Assembly: GCA_002773855.1 (NCBI GenBank)
Contig: PEZY01000012.1
Span: 283,671 to 347,670, forward strand
DNA length: 64,000 nt
Reading direction: 5' to 3'
From: Candidatus Buchananbacteria bacterium CG10_big_fil_rev_8_21_14_0_10_33_19
Lineage (GTDB): Bacteria > Patescibacteria > ABY1 > 2-01-FULL-39-33
The position numbers and the translations under genes are program-made. Each line of letters starts with the position of its first letter. The stretch's first letter is position 1. A model generated the notes under the pieces. The model did not search any database. It was not told where the DNA came from and saw only the letters and a program-made list of their open reading frames with translations. Positions 34,767 through 43,438 of the stretch are shown one piece after another.

Positions 34767-35759
34767 ATGAAAAAGTTATCACCTCAACATATTTTAAGAA
34801 AGTGTTCTAAGTGTCGCTGTCTTCGCACTAATACTGGTAATGAATTTTTTTGTAGTTTACACTATGATCAACCAGAAAAGGGAATCCATACTTTGTTAGA
34901 CTTTAAAAAAAATCATCATGGAGTTAATATTGATGAACCTAAGTGTGCTGGACGCTCTAATGCAGTTGACCTAGAAACATTGGTTAATGAAGTAGCAGCT
35001 AGAGCCAGACATTTCGGTAGAAGTTTAATTGGTTTTTCAACTGGCTCTCTTTATAAATTTGAAGTGCCGTTAGTGGATAAATTAAAAGCTTTTCTTCGAG
35101 CTGGTTCAACGGTTTTGGAATTAAGTTTTGCCACCACAGAAGAATTACTAGCTTTTGATCCAACTGAAGCCGATTTAAGTAAGTTTAAAAAATATCATAA
35201 AATTACTGTTCATGCTCCTTGGAAGGGTATTAGGTATTTTGATGGTACTGTTCAGGCCTATCAGGTGATTGAAAAAATCATAGAATTAGGTCAACTTTTT
35301 CATGTTAGCGGAGTAGTGTTTCATCCAGATATTGTAGATAATTTTGATGCTTTGGATTTTGTGCCACTGCCAATTTTGATTGAAAATATGGATCGTAATA
35401 AGAAGTTTGGTATTTCGCCGGAAGAAATGGCTATGATCAAGCTTAATTATGGTTTTGATTTTGTTTTGGACTTGCAACATGCCTATGAGCATGATCCGTC
35501 AATGTTATTAGCTCAGGAGTTAATAGAGGCTATGGGTGATCGTATTGCCCATTTGCATGTTAGTGGTCAATCTAAAACTAGTCGTCATGCTCCAGTTTAT
35601 CAAGCTAATAACAAGAATGAGATATGTAAACTACTTAGGACATTACCTAACATACCAGTAATATTAGAGGGGGTTATTTCAGAAAATTTCTTTCCTAGTA
35701 TTAAGATAGAAATTCACTATGTTACTGAAAATGGTGATCCATTTAAAAAAAAATACTAA
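34767..35759 (+). CDS. TIM-barrel protein (xylose-isomerase/EndoIV-like) with N-terminal Cys cluster
   Basis: The N-terminus has a possible metal site, C13xxC16xC18 with C29xxH32. The rest reads as a TIM barrel of the sugar-phosphate isomerase/endonuclease IV superfamily: KITVHAPWKG, VVFHPDI, PILIENMD, FVLDLQHAYEHDP, AHLHVSG and PVILEG, with the metal-binding His, Glu and Asp residues at the expected strand ends. The reaction cannot be assigned. A GGAG site at 34754-34757 sits inside the upstream gene, 9 bp from the ATG. Confidence 0.75.
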   Translation: MKKLSPQHILRKCSKCRCLRTNTGNEFFCSLHYDQPEKGIHTLLDFKKNHHGVNIDEPKCAGRSNAVDLETLVNEVAARARHFGRSLIGFSTGSLYKFEVPLVDKLKAFLRAGSTVLELSFATTEELLAFDPTEADLSKFKKYHKITVHAPWKGIRYFDGTVQAYQVIEKIIELGQLFHVSGVVFHPDIVDNFDALDFVPLPILIENMDRNKKFGISPEEMAMIKLNYGFDFVLDLQHAYEHDPSMLLAQELIEAMGDRIAHLHVSGQSKTSRHAPVYQANNKNEICKLLRTLPNIPVILEGVISENFFPSIKIEIHYVTENGDPFKKKY

Positions 35760-35783
35760 TCCGGCAATATGCTGGATTTTTTT
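35758..35783 (+). terminator. Intrinsic terminator
   Basis: AATCCGGCA and TGCTGGATT form a 9-bp stem (one G-T pair) followed by seven T. It overlaps the 3' end of the convergent recombinase gene by two bases. Confidence 0.85.
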
Positions 35784-36741
35784 ATTGTCCACTGTGAAAT
35801 TTTTTGTGAATATCTTTTAATTTTTTATTAGTAACATGCGTATATATTTGAGTGGTGGCAATATTGCTGTGGCCTAGTAATTCTTGGACCGATCTTAGAT
35901 CAGCGCCTTGATCTAATAAATCAGTGGCGTAGCTGTGTCTAAGGGTGTGAGGTGTAGCGTCTACTGGTAGACCAGCCATAACAGTATATTTTTTTACTAA
36001 ATTTTCAATTGATCTAGACGATAGTCTGTGGTCATCATCGTTATTATTGCGACTATAGTTGATAAACAGGGGAGTTAACATGTCATTTCTGGTCTTAAGG
36101 TATTTTGAAAGCCATTTTAGGGATCGATTGGAAAAATAGATAGTTCTAGTTTTGCCACCCTTACCATTAATAACTAATTCCTGGTCAGTGAACTTATTTG
36201 TAATCAGGTTATTGCGATTAAACTGCTTAACGTTAAGCGAAGTTAATTCTGAGACCCGGATGCCAGTAGAGAAGAGTACCTCTAGTATGGTTCTATCTCT
36301 TAAGCCATCAGGCTTAGATGTATTTGGCATATTTAACATTTTTTCAATTTGTTCAAAATTTAAAAATTTAATTGATTTATCTTTATCAGTTAATTTTGGT
36401 AATTTTATTTTGTCAGAGGGCAGTGAGATGATATCTTTGTCAGCTAAATAATTTAAGAGTATTCTAATGGCCCTTAAATAATAGCTTTGAGTAGTCTTTT
36501 TAATCCGTTTACCCTTATCATCCTGTTTACGTGATAAATAGAGTCGGTAGTCCCAAATATGGTCTGTAGTGAGCTCGTGGGGCTTGATATCAACTAAGTC
36601 ATGATCCTTAAGCCAGTTTATAAACATTTTTAGAAAGTTATGATAATTACGGGTTGATACTGGACTCAGGCCCTTTTCAACCTCACAATAGTCTAGGAAG
36701 TTAGGGATATGTTTAATTAGTGGAATATTAGATTTTTTCAT
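35782..36741 (-). CDS. Tyrosine recombinase (XerC/XerD family)
   Basis: A full tyrosine recombinase of 319 aa: N-terminal SAM-like core-binding domain (about 8-100) and the catalytic domain with R162, K197, H265, R268, H291 and the nucleophile Y300 all in place (TGIRVSEL, GKGGKTR, HTLRH, GHSN, TQIYTH). It could be the chromosome-dimer resolvase; a mobile-element integrase is less likely because no other phage or transposon genes are near. The upstream intergenic region carries the degenerate heptamer cluster. Confidence 0.93.
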   Translation of the reverse strand: MKKSNIPLIKHIPNFLDYCEVEKGLSPVSTRNYHNFLKMFINWLKDHDLVDIKPHELTTDHIWDYRLYLSRKQDDKGKRIKKTTQSYYLRAIRILLNYLADKDIISLPSDKIKLPKLTDKDKSIKFLNFEQIEKMLNMPNTSKPDGLRDRTILEVLFSTGIRVSELTSLNVKQFNRNNLITNKFTDQELVINGKGGKTRTIYFSNRSLKWLSKYLKTRNDMLTPLFINYSRNNNDDDHRLSSRSIENLVKKYTVMAGLPVDATPHTLRHSYATDLLDQGADLRSVQELLGHSNIATTQIYTHVTNKKLKDIHKKFHSGQ

Positions 36742-36840
36742 AGTTTTTTGGTTCTTTACTTCTCTTATCCTCTGTTATACGAAGTTAAATATATTATAAA
36801 ATAAAATTAGTAATCACTCAATAAAGTTATCCCCTGGCTC

Positions 36841-36981
36841 ATAATGCATAACGCATAGCGTATAACATATAACGCATAACGCATAACTTATAATATGTAA
36901 TACACAACATGTGACGCGTAACGGAAAATTTATTATTACTAACTGCATAGGCTAGTGTTATGTGTTACTCGTTATGCATGG
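36841..36981. repeat. Degenerate CATAACG heptamer cluster with inverted copies
   Basis: From 36841 to about 36925 the sequence is a run of variants of CATAACG (CATAACG, CATAGCG, TATAACAT, CATAACG, CATAACTT and so on). From about 36954 to 36981 inverted copies occur (GTTATG, GTTACTCG, GTTATGCATG). It fills the gap between ftsQ and the recombinase gene. A short related string (TATAACGTATACC) is at 8876-8890. Confidence 0.6.
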
Positions 36982-36998
36982 ATGCTCTCCCCTATTTT

Positions 36999-37844
36999 CT
37001 ACTTATAATATATTTTATCGCCGAATCTTAAGTCAATGTATTCCAATACCGAACGGTCTTTGACTTTATTATTTAAAACCATCTGCATATTTTCTATGGC
37101 CGTATCAAAGTTACTAGTAACATCAAAATGAGCTTGCCAGCCGAGCTTGGTAATAGCGGTTATTTCGTTCAATCCCCCGCTTTTATAATTATTTATCTCA
37201 ATACCTAGAGATTTTAATTTGTCGTTTAATTGTAAAATAAAATCAACAATAGTACTAGACACAGCTTCTGTCCCAATAGTTGTTTCCTTGTCAGTTAGCA
37301 TTAGTGGAAATTCACTAATATAAATATTGCTTTCTTCTGGTCTAATTTCTCTAATAATTATGCCCTGCTTGTCAACAAAAAATAACTTGTCATTATTTTT
37401 AATTATTAGGTAATTAATCCTTTCTTTAATGTTAATAGTGATTTTTTTCCAGCCACGTTTAATTGCTATTTCATCTAAGCCATATTTACCGCCAATAGCC
37501 TTAATTATATTTGATTTACTAATAAATAATATATTTTGTTGTGGTAGTATGAACCAGCGCCAATTATTAAGTTGTTCATCAACTATTTGTTCTAATTCTA
37601 TTTTGTTTATTAGGTCAGCACCATTAACGTCAATGGTTTGAATTTTAAATAAATCACTGTAAATTATAATGTATAACAAAAAAACACCTAAAAGTATTTT
37701 TAAATACAATTTAGTATTAAATCCTCCAGAATGCTCTTTTTTAACGGATCTAGTAAAATAAGGATTTGAGAAATGCTTTCTTTTGTAGTCTTTTTTGATC
37801 CTTATTTTTGATTGATAATTCTTATTAGAAAAATCTTTAATCAT
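36999..37844 (-). CDS. ftsQ: FtsQ-type cell division protein (POTRA domain)
   Basis: A basic cytoplasmic tail (about 50 residues), one membrane helix (about 48-66), then a POTRA domain (FKIQTIDVNGADLINKIELEQIV) and the FtsQ beta domain (GWKKITINIKERINYLIIKNNDKLFFVDKQGI). FtsQ links early and late divisome proteins. It overlaps ddl by 8 bp; ddl-ftsQ is the classical order of the division and cell-wall cluster. Sequence identity in this family is low, so the call relies on domain pattern and context. Confidence 0.85.
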   Translation of the reverse strand: MIKDFSNKNYQSKIRIKKDYKRKHFSNPYFTRSVKKEHSGGFNTKLYLKILLGVFLLYIIIYSDLFKIQTIDVNGADLINKIELEQIVDEQLNNWRWFILPQQNILFISKSNIIKAIGGKYGLDEIAIKRGWKKITINIKERINYLIIKNNDKLFFVDKQGIIIREIRPEESNIYISEFPLMLTDKETTIGTEAVSSTIVDFILQLNDKLKSLGIEINNYKSGGLNEITAITKLGWQAHFDVTSNFDTAIENMQMVLNNKVKDRSVLEYIDLRFGDKIYYK

Positions 37845-38781
37845 TTTTTATTGATAATTCTATAATTCTATTTAATAAATCTGTAAAACTTAAGCCATGA
37901 CTTTTTGCGCTTTTAGGACATAAACTATTTTCTGTTAAGCCTGGTAGAGTATTAATTTCTAGAAAAAATATTTGTTGGTCTTTTATTATAAAGTCCACAC
38001 GGCTTAGTCCGCGACATCCTAAAATATTAGCTATCATTAAAGCTTGATTTTTAATGTTTGTTTCTAATTCTTTATTAATCCTAGCTGGTACTATCTCTTG
38101 GCATTTGCCAGTAGTGTATTTAGATTCATAGTCAAAAAAATCGTTCCCAGGTAAAATTTCAATTAAGGGCATGGCTTCATTACCAAGGATTGAAGCAGTG
38201 ATTTCCTGACCGTTTATATATTCTTCTATTATGGTAGTTTCATCATGTAAAAATGATTCATTAATTGCGTCTATTAATTTGTTGTAATTTTTAACTATAC
38301 TTACACCCACTGAAGATCCAGAAATACTTGGTTTTATAACAATTGGCAGTGTTGTTTGCTTAGATATAGTTTCTATGATTTTGTCTTTATTTTTGAGCCA
38401 ATTACTTTTTTTAATAATTAGATCATTTGGTGTCAATATATTATGAGATTTAAGTATTTTTTTAGATAGAACTTTATCCATACATAAAGCCGATGCTGTT
38501 ACTTCACTACCGTTATAAGGCATGTTTAATGAATCTAATAAACCTTGAATTGATCCATCTTCACCAGCTTTTCCATGCAGGGCAATAAAACAAAAATCAA
38601 TTTTCTTGTTTAAGCAATCATTAATTAGTTCTCTTAAGTTTATTTTTGGATCATAAATATTTATGTCATATTTTTCTTTATCTAAGTTGTTTACAACTTG
38701 CAATCCAGAAGATAGCGACACTTCTCTTTCATTGGAAGTGCCGCCCAGAAGAACGCCAATTTTAAGTTTGTTGTTAGTCAT
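37837..38781 (-). CDS. ddl: D-alanine--D-alanine ligase
   Basis: An ATP-grasp ligase that makes the D-Ala-D-Ala end of peptidoglycan precursors. Motifs: GVLLGGTSNEREVSLSSG at the N-terminus, ALHGKAGEDGSIQGLLDSLNMPYNGS, KPSISGSSVGVSIV, EEYINGQEITASIL and FLEINTLPGLTENSLCPKSA, with the metal ligands in the EINTLPG segment. The length of 314 aa is normal. It confirms peptidoglycan synthesis in this organism. Confidence 0.95.
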   Translation of the reverse strand: MTNNKLKIGVLLGGTSNEREVSLSSGLQVVNNLDKEKYDINIYDPKINLRELINDCLNKKIDFCFIALHGKAGEDGSIQGLLDSLNMPYNGSEVTASALCMDKVLSKKILKSHNILTPNDLIIKKSNWLKNKDKIIETISKQTTLPIVIKPSISGSSVGVSIVKNYNKLIDAINESFLHDETTIIEEYINGQEITASILGNEAMPLIEILPGNDFFDYESKYTTGKCQEIVPARINKELETNIKNQALMIANILGCRGLSRVDFIIKDQQIFFLEINTLPGLTENSLCPKSAKSHGLSFTDLLNRIIELSIKND

Positions 38782-40034
38782 TATTTTTTTAAAATAACAT
38801 CAAAACCAGTAAATTTTTGCAAAACTGCTGGTATTTTAATACTGCCATCAGCTTGTTGAAATTGCTCTAAAATAGCTGGAAAGAGTCGACTAGTAGCCAA
38901 ACCAGAAGCATTTAGTGTATGAACAAATTCATTTTTGTCTGTATCTGGGTTTTTATATCTAACATTGCCTCGACGAGCTTGATAATCACCAGCGTTAGAG
39001 GCACTAGATACTTCCTTGTAGACTGCCATTGACGGGATCCAAACTTCAATGTCTTTGGTTTTTCTCATGGCCGCGCTGGCATCTCCTGCTGCTAATAGAG
39101 TTGTTTGATAATGTAGTCCTAAGCCTTCCACTAATTTTTCAGCATTTTCTACTAATTCATCAAAAGCCTTGGCAGACTCTTCGGGTTTGGTAAATTGAAA
39201 CATTTCAATTTTGTTGAATTGATGACCGCGAATCATACCCCTCTCTTCCTTGCGATAAGAGCCAGCCTCTCGTCTAAAACAAGCACTATAAGCACAGTAT
39301 TTTAATGGTAATAATTTTTCATCTAATATTTCATCTCGATGATAGTTGCCTAACATCATTTCGGAAGTAGCATTAAGACAGCTTTTGTCTTGAGTCCAAA
39401 AAAGATCTTCTCTAAACTTTGGCAAATGACCAGAAGTATAGGCTGACTCCTCGGTTAATAAAAATGGTGGAATCATAAATTGATAGCCATTTCTGGTATG
39501 AAATTCTATAAAATAGCTTAAAAGTGCCCATTCTAAAATAGCACCTTGGCCTTTGTAGATCCAAAAACCATTACCCGACATCTTGACTCCCCTTTCATAA
39601 TCAATAATATCTAGATTAGTAGCTAGTTCTACATGATCTTTTGGCTCAAAATCAAAACTAGGTTTTTCTAAATAAGTTTTTACTATCTTATTATTTTCTT
39701 TGCCACCAGCAACAACATCTTCAGCAGGAATATTTGGCAATTCTGACATCGCTTCGTTAAATTTTATATCAACTTCAGCTAATTGAGTATCAATTTCTTT
39801 AATCTTCTCCCCTATTTCTTTCATGTTAGCAATAATTTCTGGAGTGGGCTTAGTTTTAGAATGTTTATTTCTTTCAGCTTTTAATTCTTCGGTTTTATGA
39901 ATTAAATCCCTGCGCTCCTCATCAAATTTTAAAATTTGAGCCAAAATAGTTTCCAATTTATCAGCGTCCATGCGCTTGAGTAAGGCGGTTTTAATCCCCT
40001 CCTGATCTTCTCTGATTTTATTAATGTCTAGCAT
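38781..40034 (-). CDS. serS: Serine--tRNA ligase
   Basis: A class II synthetase: N-terminal coiled-coil arm (about 25-110) that holds tRNA-Ser, then the catalytic core with motif 2 (FRREAGSYRKEERGMIRGHQFNKIEMFQF) and motif 3 (LNASGLATSRLFPAILEQFQ). Length 417 aa. It shares one base with ddl (ATGA-type junction), so both are in one transcript with ftsQ. Confidence 0.96.
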   Translation of the reverse strand: MLDINKIREDQEGIKTALLKRMDADKLETILAQILKFDEERRDLIHKTEELKAERNKHSKTKPTPEIIANMKEIGEKIKEIDTQLAEVDIKFNEAMSELPNIPAEDVVAGGKENNKIVKTYLEKPSFDFEPKDHVELATNLDIIDYERGVKMSGNGFWIYKGQGAILEWALLSYFIEFHTRNGYQFMIPPFLLTEESAYTSGHLPKFREDLFWTQDKSCLNATSEMMLGNYHRDEILDEKLLPLKYCAYSACFRREAGSYRKEERGMIRGHQFNKIEMFQFTKPEESAKAFDELVENAEKLVEGLGLHYQTTLLAAGDASAAMRKTKDIEVWIPSMAVYKEVSSASNAGDYQARRGNVRYKNPDTDKNEFVHTLNASGLATSRLFPAILEQFQQADGSIKIPAVLQKFTGFDVILKK

Positions 40035-40075
40035 ATTATTCGGTTAAAAATTATAAAGTAAAAAGTTATAAAATT

Positions 40076-40537
40076 TTATTTTTTATTTTTTAATATGTCA
40101 GTAATTAATAATGATAGACCTATTAAAAAATTTATAAATGCAATAATAAAAAAACCATATCCAAAAATAGCAAGTTTACCAAATCCATCATCTACTAATG
40201 AAATAGCAATAATAACTAACAATAATGATAAAATAAATATGGAAATTATAATAATAAAATACTTTTTTGTAAAAAAATTAAGTCTCGCCATAAAAAGTAA
40301 TAAAATCACCATAGCATAGGGTACAACAAGAAAAATGAAATCAAGAGGCATTAAAAATTGAATAAATACTGATAAGGCTATTATAGTAGAAGATAAAAGA
40401 AATACCTCACCAGTTATTAGAATTGGATTTTGAACACATTTATTTATTAGTTTGTTTATCATTGATTTATTGTCTGATTTATTTTCATTAAATTCATCTA
40501 TCGATTTTATAAAATCATTGTTATTTTCCTGTCTCAT
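40076..40537 (-). CDS. Membrane protein of unknown function, 153 aa
   Basis: Four hydrophobic helices (about 38-60, 65-82, 92-113 and 122-147) after a polar, Asn/Asp-rich start (MRQENNNDFIKSIDEF). It lies 11 bp downstream of lysS on the same strand. No family recognised. Confidence 0.65.
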   Translation of the reverse strand: MRQENNNDFIKSIDEFNENKSDNKSMINKLINKCVQNPILITGEVFLLSSTIIALSVFIQFLMPLDFIFLVVPYAMVILLLFMARLNFFTKKYFIIIISIFILSLLLVIIAISLVDDGFGKLAIFGYGFFIIAFINFLIGLSLLITDILKNKK

Positions 40538-40548
40538 AAGTTCTCTTT

Positions 40549-42069
40549 TTATTTGTTTAATTTTGTTTTTTGTGTTTTCGTGTTTTCGTGTTCCGTTGGT
40601 CTAAGTAATGGAAATAGTACTACATCCCGAAGATTGGTATGACCGGTCAAAAGAGCGACTACGCGATCAATGCCCATGCCCCAACCAGAAATTGGTGGTG
40701 CACCATGCTCTAGAGCGGTAATAAACTCATCATCACTTTCCATTACTTCTTCTTCGCCAGCCGCTTTAGCTTTTAATTGGTCATTAAATCTTTCTTTCTG
40801 ATCAATAGGGTCAACTAGTTCGCTATAAGCTTTAATAATTTCCCAACCGTTGACTACTAATTGAAACTGATCAACAATATTTTCATCTTGATCATTAACT
40901 CTAGCCAGTGGTTGCAAATATTTAGGATAATGATACAAAATTGTTGGATTAATGATTTTTGGTCTAGAAACTTTTTTATATAAATTATCCACTAGTCCAG
41001 CTAGACTCATGTCGTTCATACCATCAAATTCTATTTCAGCTTTTTTAATATCAGTTAAAAGTTTTTTGTTGTCTGTATATTTGGTGATATCTAGGCCAGT
41101 ATCAGTTTTTATTAATTCAATAAAATTAACTCGCTTAAATGGAGTTGAAAAATCGACTTGATGAGTTTTTTCATCACGGCCGATTAGTTCCATTTTTCGA
41201 TCAATATCTAATTTATCAAATAGATAATCAATCATTTTTTCGGTAAAAATAATGTTATCTTCAAAATTCCAATAAGCACAATAGTGCTCTAGATGAGTGT
41301 GCTCTGGTAAGTGTGATGGATCTACACCCTCGTTCCTAAAAGCTTTGCCTAACTCAAACACTTTTTCCATACCACCAATGATTAACTCTTTTAGTGGTAG
41401 TTCATGAGAAATCCTCAAATAGATATCAATATCTAAGGCGTTGTTGTGGGTTTTATAAGGAGTAGCAGTGGCGCCAGTGGCTTGATGTAAAAAAGTTGGT
41501 GTCTCAACCTCATCGAAACCTTCTAAATAGTAAAATTCTCGAAGATTTTTAATAAAGTTACTTCTAAATTTAAAAGTTTTTTTAGAATCTTCGTTCATTA
41601 ATAAGTCTAAATATCTTTGACGATAAATAGTATCTTGATCTTTAACGCCATGAAATTTTTCTGGCAGTGGTCTAAGGGCTTTGCCTAAGAAGGTATATTC
41701 ATCAGCTAAAACCGAAATCTCCCCTTTTTGGGTGGTAAATATCTTACCTTTAATGCCCAAAAAATCTCCCATATCCACTTTTTTTTCTAAAAATTTAAAA
41801 TTGTCACGGCCAATTTCATTAAGTTTAAAAACAATTTGCATTTTTCCAGACCAATCCTGCAAATGACAGAAAGCAATTTTGCCCATTTCCCGTTTGGTCA
41901 TAATACGACCAGCTACACTAACTTCGGTCCCCTCTTTTAGAGATTTTGATTCTAATAAGAAGTGGGTTTTGGTAAATTTTTCTGGATATGGTATTATCCC
42001 CTCTTCTTTTATTTTTTCTAGCTTCTTTAGACGAACTTGACGTTCATCTTGCAGGTTATTTTCGGCCAT
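40549..42069 (-). CDS. lysS: Lysine--tRNA ligase, class II
   Basis: N-terminal OB-fold anticodon domain (VSVAGRIMTKREMGKIAFCHLQDWSGKMQIVF) and a class II core with RQRYLDLLMNEDSKKTF, FRNEGVDPSHLPEHTHLEHY and GWGMGIDRVVALLTGHTNLRDVVLFP. At 506 aa it is standard, except that past the normal end (LLRPTEHE) there is a Lys/Thr-rich tail (NTKTQKTKLNK) encoded by short ACACGAAA-like repeats at 40562-40593, apparently run-on of low-complexity DNA into the gene. Confidence 0.95.
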   Translation of the reverse strand: MAENNLQDERQVRLKKLEKIKEEGIIPYPEKFTKTHFLLESKSLKEGTEVSVAGRIMTKREMGKIAFCHLQDWSGKMQIVFKLNEIGRDNFKFLEKKVDMGDFLGIKGKIFTTQKGEISVLADEYTFLGKALRPLPEKFHGVKDQDTIYRQRYLDLLMNEDSKKTFKFRSNFIKNLREFYYLEGFDEVETPTFLHQATGATATPYKTHNNALDIDIYLRISHELPLKELIIGGMEKVFELGKAFRNEGVDPSHLPEHTHLEHYCAYWNFEDNIIFTEKMIDYLFDKLDIDRKMELIGRDEKTHQVDFSTPFKRVNFIELIKTDTGLDITKYTDNKKLLTDIKKAEIEFDGMNDMSLAGLVDNLYKKVSRPKIINPTILYHYPKYLQPLARVNDQDENIVDQFQLVVNGWEIIKAYSELVDPIDQKERFNDQLKAKAAGEEEVMESDDEFITALEHGAPPISGWGMGIDRVVALLTGHTNLRDVVLFPLLRPTEHENTKTQKTKLNK

Positions 42070-42202
42070 ATTTTCGTTATTTTTAGATTGGGTAATGTTT
42101 TTATTCTACAATGTTAAACCAATTTTTGCAAGTGAAATTAATGGTTATATAGTGACAAAAATTAAAAATTATGTTATAATTTAACTTTTATTATTTTATA
42201 AA

Positions 42203-42236
42203 TAAAAAAGCTCCATTTCCTATTATAGGTGGAGCT
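42203..42236 (-). terminator. Intrinsic terminator (minus strand)
   Basis: Outer arms AGCTCC and GGAGCT and inner arms CCTAT and ATAGG form a long hairpin; on the minus strand it ends in GGAGCTTTTTT. It closes the gene at 42248. Confidence 0.85.
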
Positions 42237-42247
42237 CCTGGTAAAAT

Positions 42248-42583
42248 TCAAACTATTCTGTCTTTTCTTATCTCATTAATAATAGAAATAGTCCAGTTTA
42301 TGGCGATTAAAACACTTGGCCAGGTGGATAATATAACAAATATTTTATCTTCTTTGATGAGTTTAATGGTGGAAGATACTTTTTTAACCGCTTGCCTTTC
42401 GAAAAAAGTAAGAATAATATTTTGGTCAAAATCCTCCATTGACGCCAAAAATTCTTGTTCTAAATCTTCTACTACAAAAGTTACAACTGATAGAATAATA
42501 AAGCCAATTAAATAATAAATAGCTACTGATAATAGTATAATGGTCATACTCATAATACAGACTAGCCACAGTGGAATGAACAT
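42248..42583 (-). CDS. Small membrane protein, 111 aa
   Basis: Two N-terminal hydrophobic helices (about 2-24 and 25-40), an acidic middle (VEDLEQEFLASMEDFDQN) and another hydrophobic stretch near 82-98. AGGAG lies about 9 bases upstream of the ATG, and a TTGACA promoter precedes it. Monocistronic. I do not recognise a family. Confidence 0.7.
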   Translation of the reverse strand: MFIPLWLVCIMSMTIILLSVAIYYLIGFIILSVVTFVVEDLEQEFLASMEDFDQNIILTFFERQAVKKVSSTIKLIKEDKIFVILSTWPSVLIAINWTISIINEIRKDRIV

Positions 42584-42641
42584 TTTATCTCTCCTGTTGG
42601 GTTTAAACGTATAACCAAACTAGAAATTAAATAGTTTAAAT

Positions 42642-42670
42642 ATACTATATAATATTCACTAGTATGTCAA
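42642..42670 (-). promoter_or_regulatory. Sigma-70 promoter (minus strand)
   Basis: On the minus strand TTGACA (42670-42665), 17 bp, TAGTAT (42647-42642), with an alternative TATATA two bases closer. It serves the gene starting at 42583. Confidence 0.7.
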
Positions 42671-42672
42671 AC

Positions 42673-42700
42673 AAAAAAAGAATCAAGTTGATTCTTTTTT
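42673..42700 (-). terminator. Intrinsic terminator (minus strand)
   Basis: AAAAAAGAATCA and TGATTCTTTTTT form a perfect stem around a 3-nt loop, 8 bp after the stop of the gene at 42708. Confidence 0.85.
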
Positions 42701-42707
42701 AGGAGTA

Positions 42708-43001
42708 TTATTTTTTGCGTTTAGCTTTTTTTTCATTCTTTTTTTCTTTGAAATGAACTGCTAGTTTGCTCATTCCTTCGATTAGGGGTGGTAAATAACT
42801 GGCGGTAGTTTCAACTTTCTTTTTGACAATCTCTAGAATTTGATCAATTAGATCTAATTTTTTTCTAGCACTAACTGTCATTTTTTTAATATCGCGTAAA
42901 ATTAAAGCGATATAAATACAGCCCCAACCAATAGCCAAGCCAATAAATATAACAATAAAAGCTATAGATAGGTTAAGAAAGTCTTGTGATGTTTGAAGCA
43001 T
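42708..43001 (-). CDS. Single-helix membrane protein with basic tail, 97 aa
   Basis: One membrane helix (about 10-35), then a helix with coiled-coil character (ARKKLDLIDQILEIVKKKVE) and a very basic end (EKKNEKKAKRKK). The plan resembles short DUF948-type or YtxH-like envelope proteins, but that is only resemblance. It is followed by a clear terminator. Confidence 0.6.
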   Translation of the reverse strand: MLQTSQDFLNLSIAFIVIFIGLAIGWGCIYIALILRDIKKMTVSARKKLDLIDQILEIVKKKVETTASYLPPLIEGMSKLAVHFKEKKNEKKAKRKK

Positions 43002-43012
43002 GGGAGTGTTAT

Positions 43013-43045
43013 TAGTTTATAAAGTTTATAAAGTCCTTAAAGTAA
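43013..43045. repeat. TATAAAGT repeats, copy on one side of the four-helix-bundle gene
   Basis: Two tandem copies of AGTTTATAA followed by AGTCCTTAAAGT. The reverse complement matches the ACTTTATA-type repeats at 43405-43438 on the other side of the gene. Confidence 0.5.
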
Positions 43046-43054
43046 GAATAATTT

Positions 43055-43399
43055 TTATAAGCTCTTGATAAGACCAGATAGTATTTTAGATATTTCTAGC
43101 GATAAATTATAATATTTTTCAAAATTATCTTGTGATATATATTTTAATTCTTTAGCTATATATAACATCGATCTAACTTCAGCGCATGATCCCTTGGCAA
43201 TAAATAAAAAATGTTTAAATTCATTGTCACCTTTTCTTTCAAAGCCCTCAGATATGTTATTCATTATTGACACGGAAGCACGTTGAATTTGATCTTTGAA
43301 TCCAAAATCACGAGAATTATCAAACTGTCTGTAAATATTTATTGTCAAAATTTTTGCTTTTTTCCAGGCAATAATATCTTCAAATTTATCTATTTTCAT
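43055..43399 (-). CDS. Four-helix bundle protein (23S rRNA IVS-protein family)
   Basis: A 114-aa helical protein with the family pattern: FEDIIAWKKAKILTINIYRQF, then DQIQRASVSIMNNISEGFERKG and FLFIAKGSCAEVRSMLYIAKEL. The family was first seen in intervening sequences of 23S rRNA genes and is widespread as free-standing genes in CPR genomes. Its biochemical role is unsettled. Here it lies between unrelated genes and is bordered on both sides by TATAAAGT-type repeats, which suggests it arrived as a unit. Confidence 0.88.
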   Translation of the reverse strand: MKIDKFEDIIAWKKAKILTINIYRQFDNSRDFGFKDQIQRASVSIMNNISEGFERKGDNEFKHFLFIAKGSCAEVRSMLYIAKELKYISQDNFEKYYNLSLEISKILSGLIKSL

Positions 43400-43404
43400 A
43401 AAAT

Positions 43405-43438
43405 AACTTTATAGACATTTGACTTTATAGACTTTCGA
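43405..43438. repeat. ACTTTATAGAC repeats, copy on the other side of the four-helix-bundle gene
   Basis: ACTTTATAGAC occurs twice (near 43406 and 43422), followed by TTTCGAC. It is an imperfect inverted counterpart of 43013-43045. Confidence 0.5.

Noticed and set aside
35782..36741. Prophage or integrative element integrase
   Set aside because: No phage, conjugation or attachment-site genes are near; neighbours are ordinary cell-wall and tRNA-ligase genes, so a Xer-type housekeeping role is more likely.
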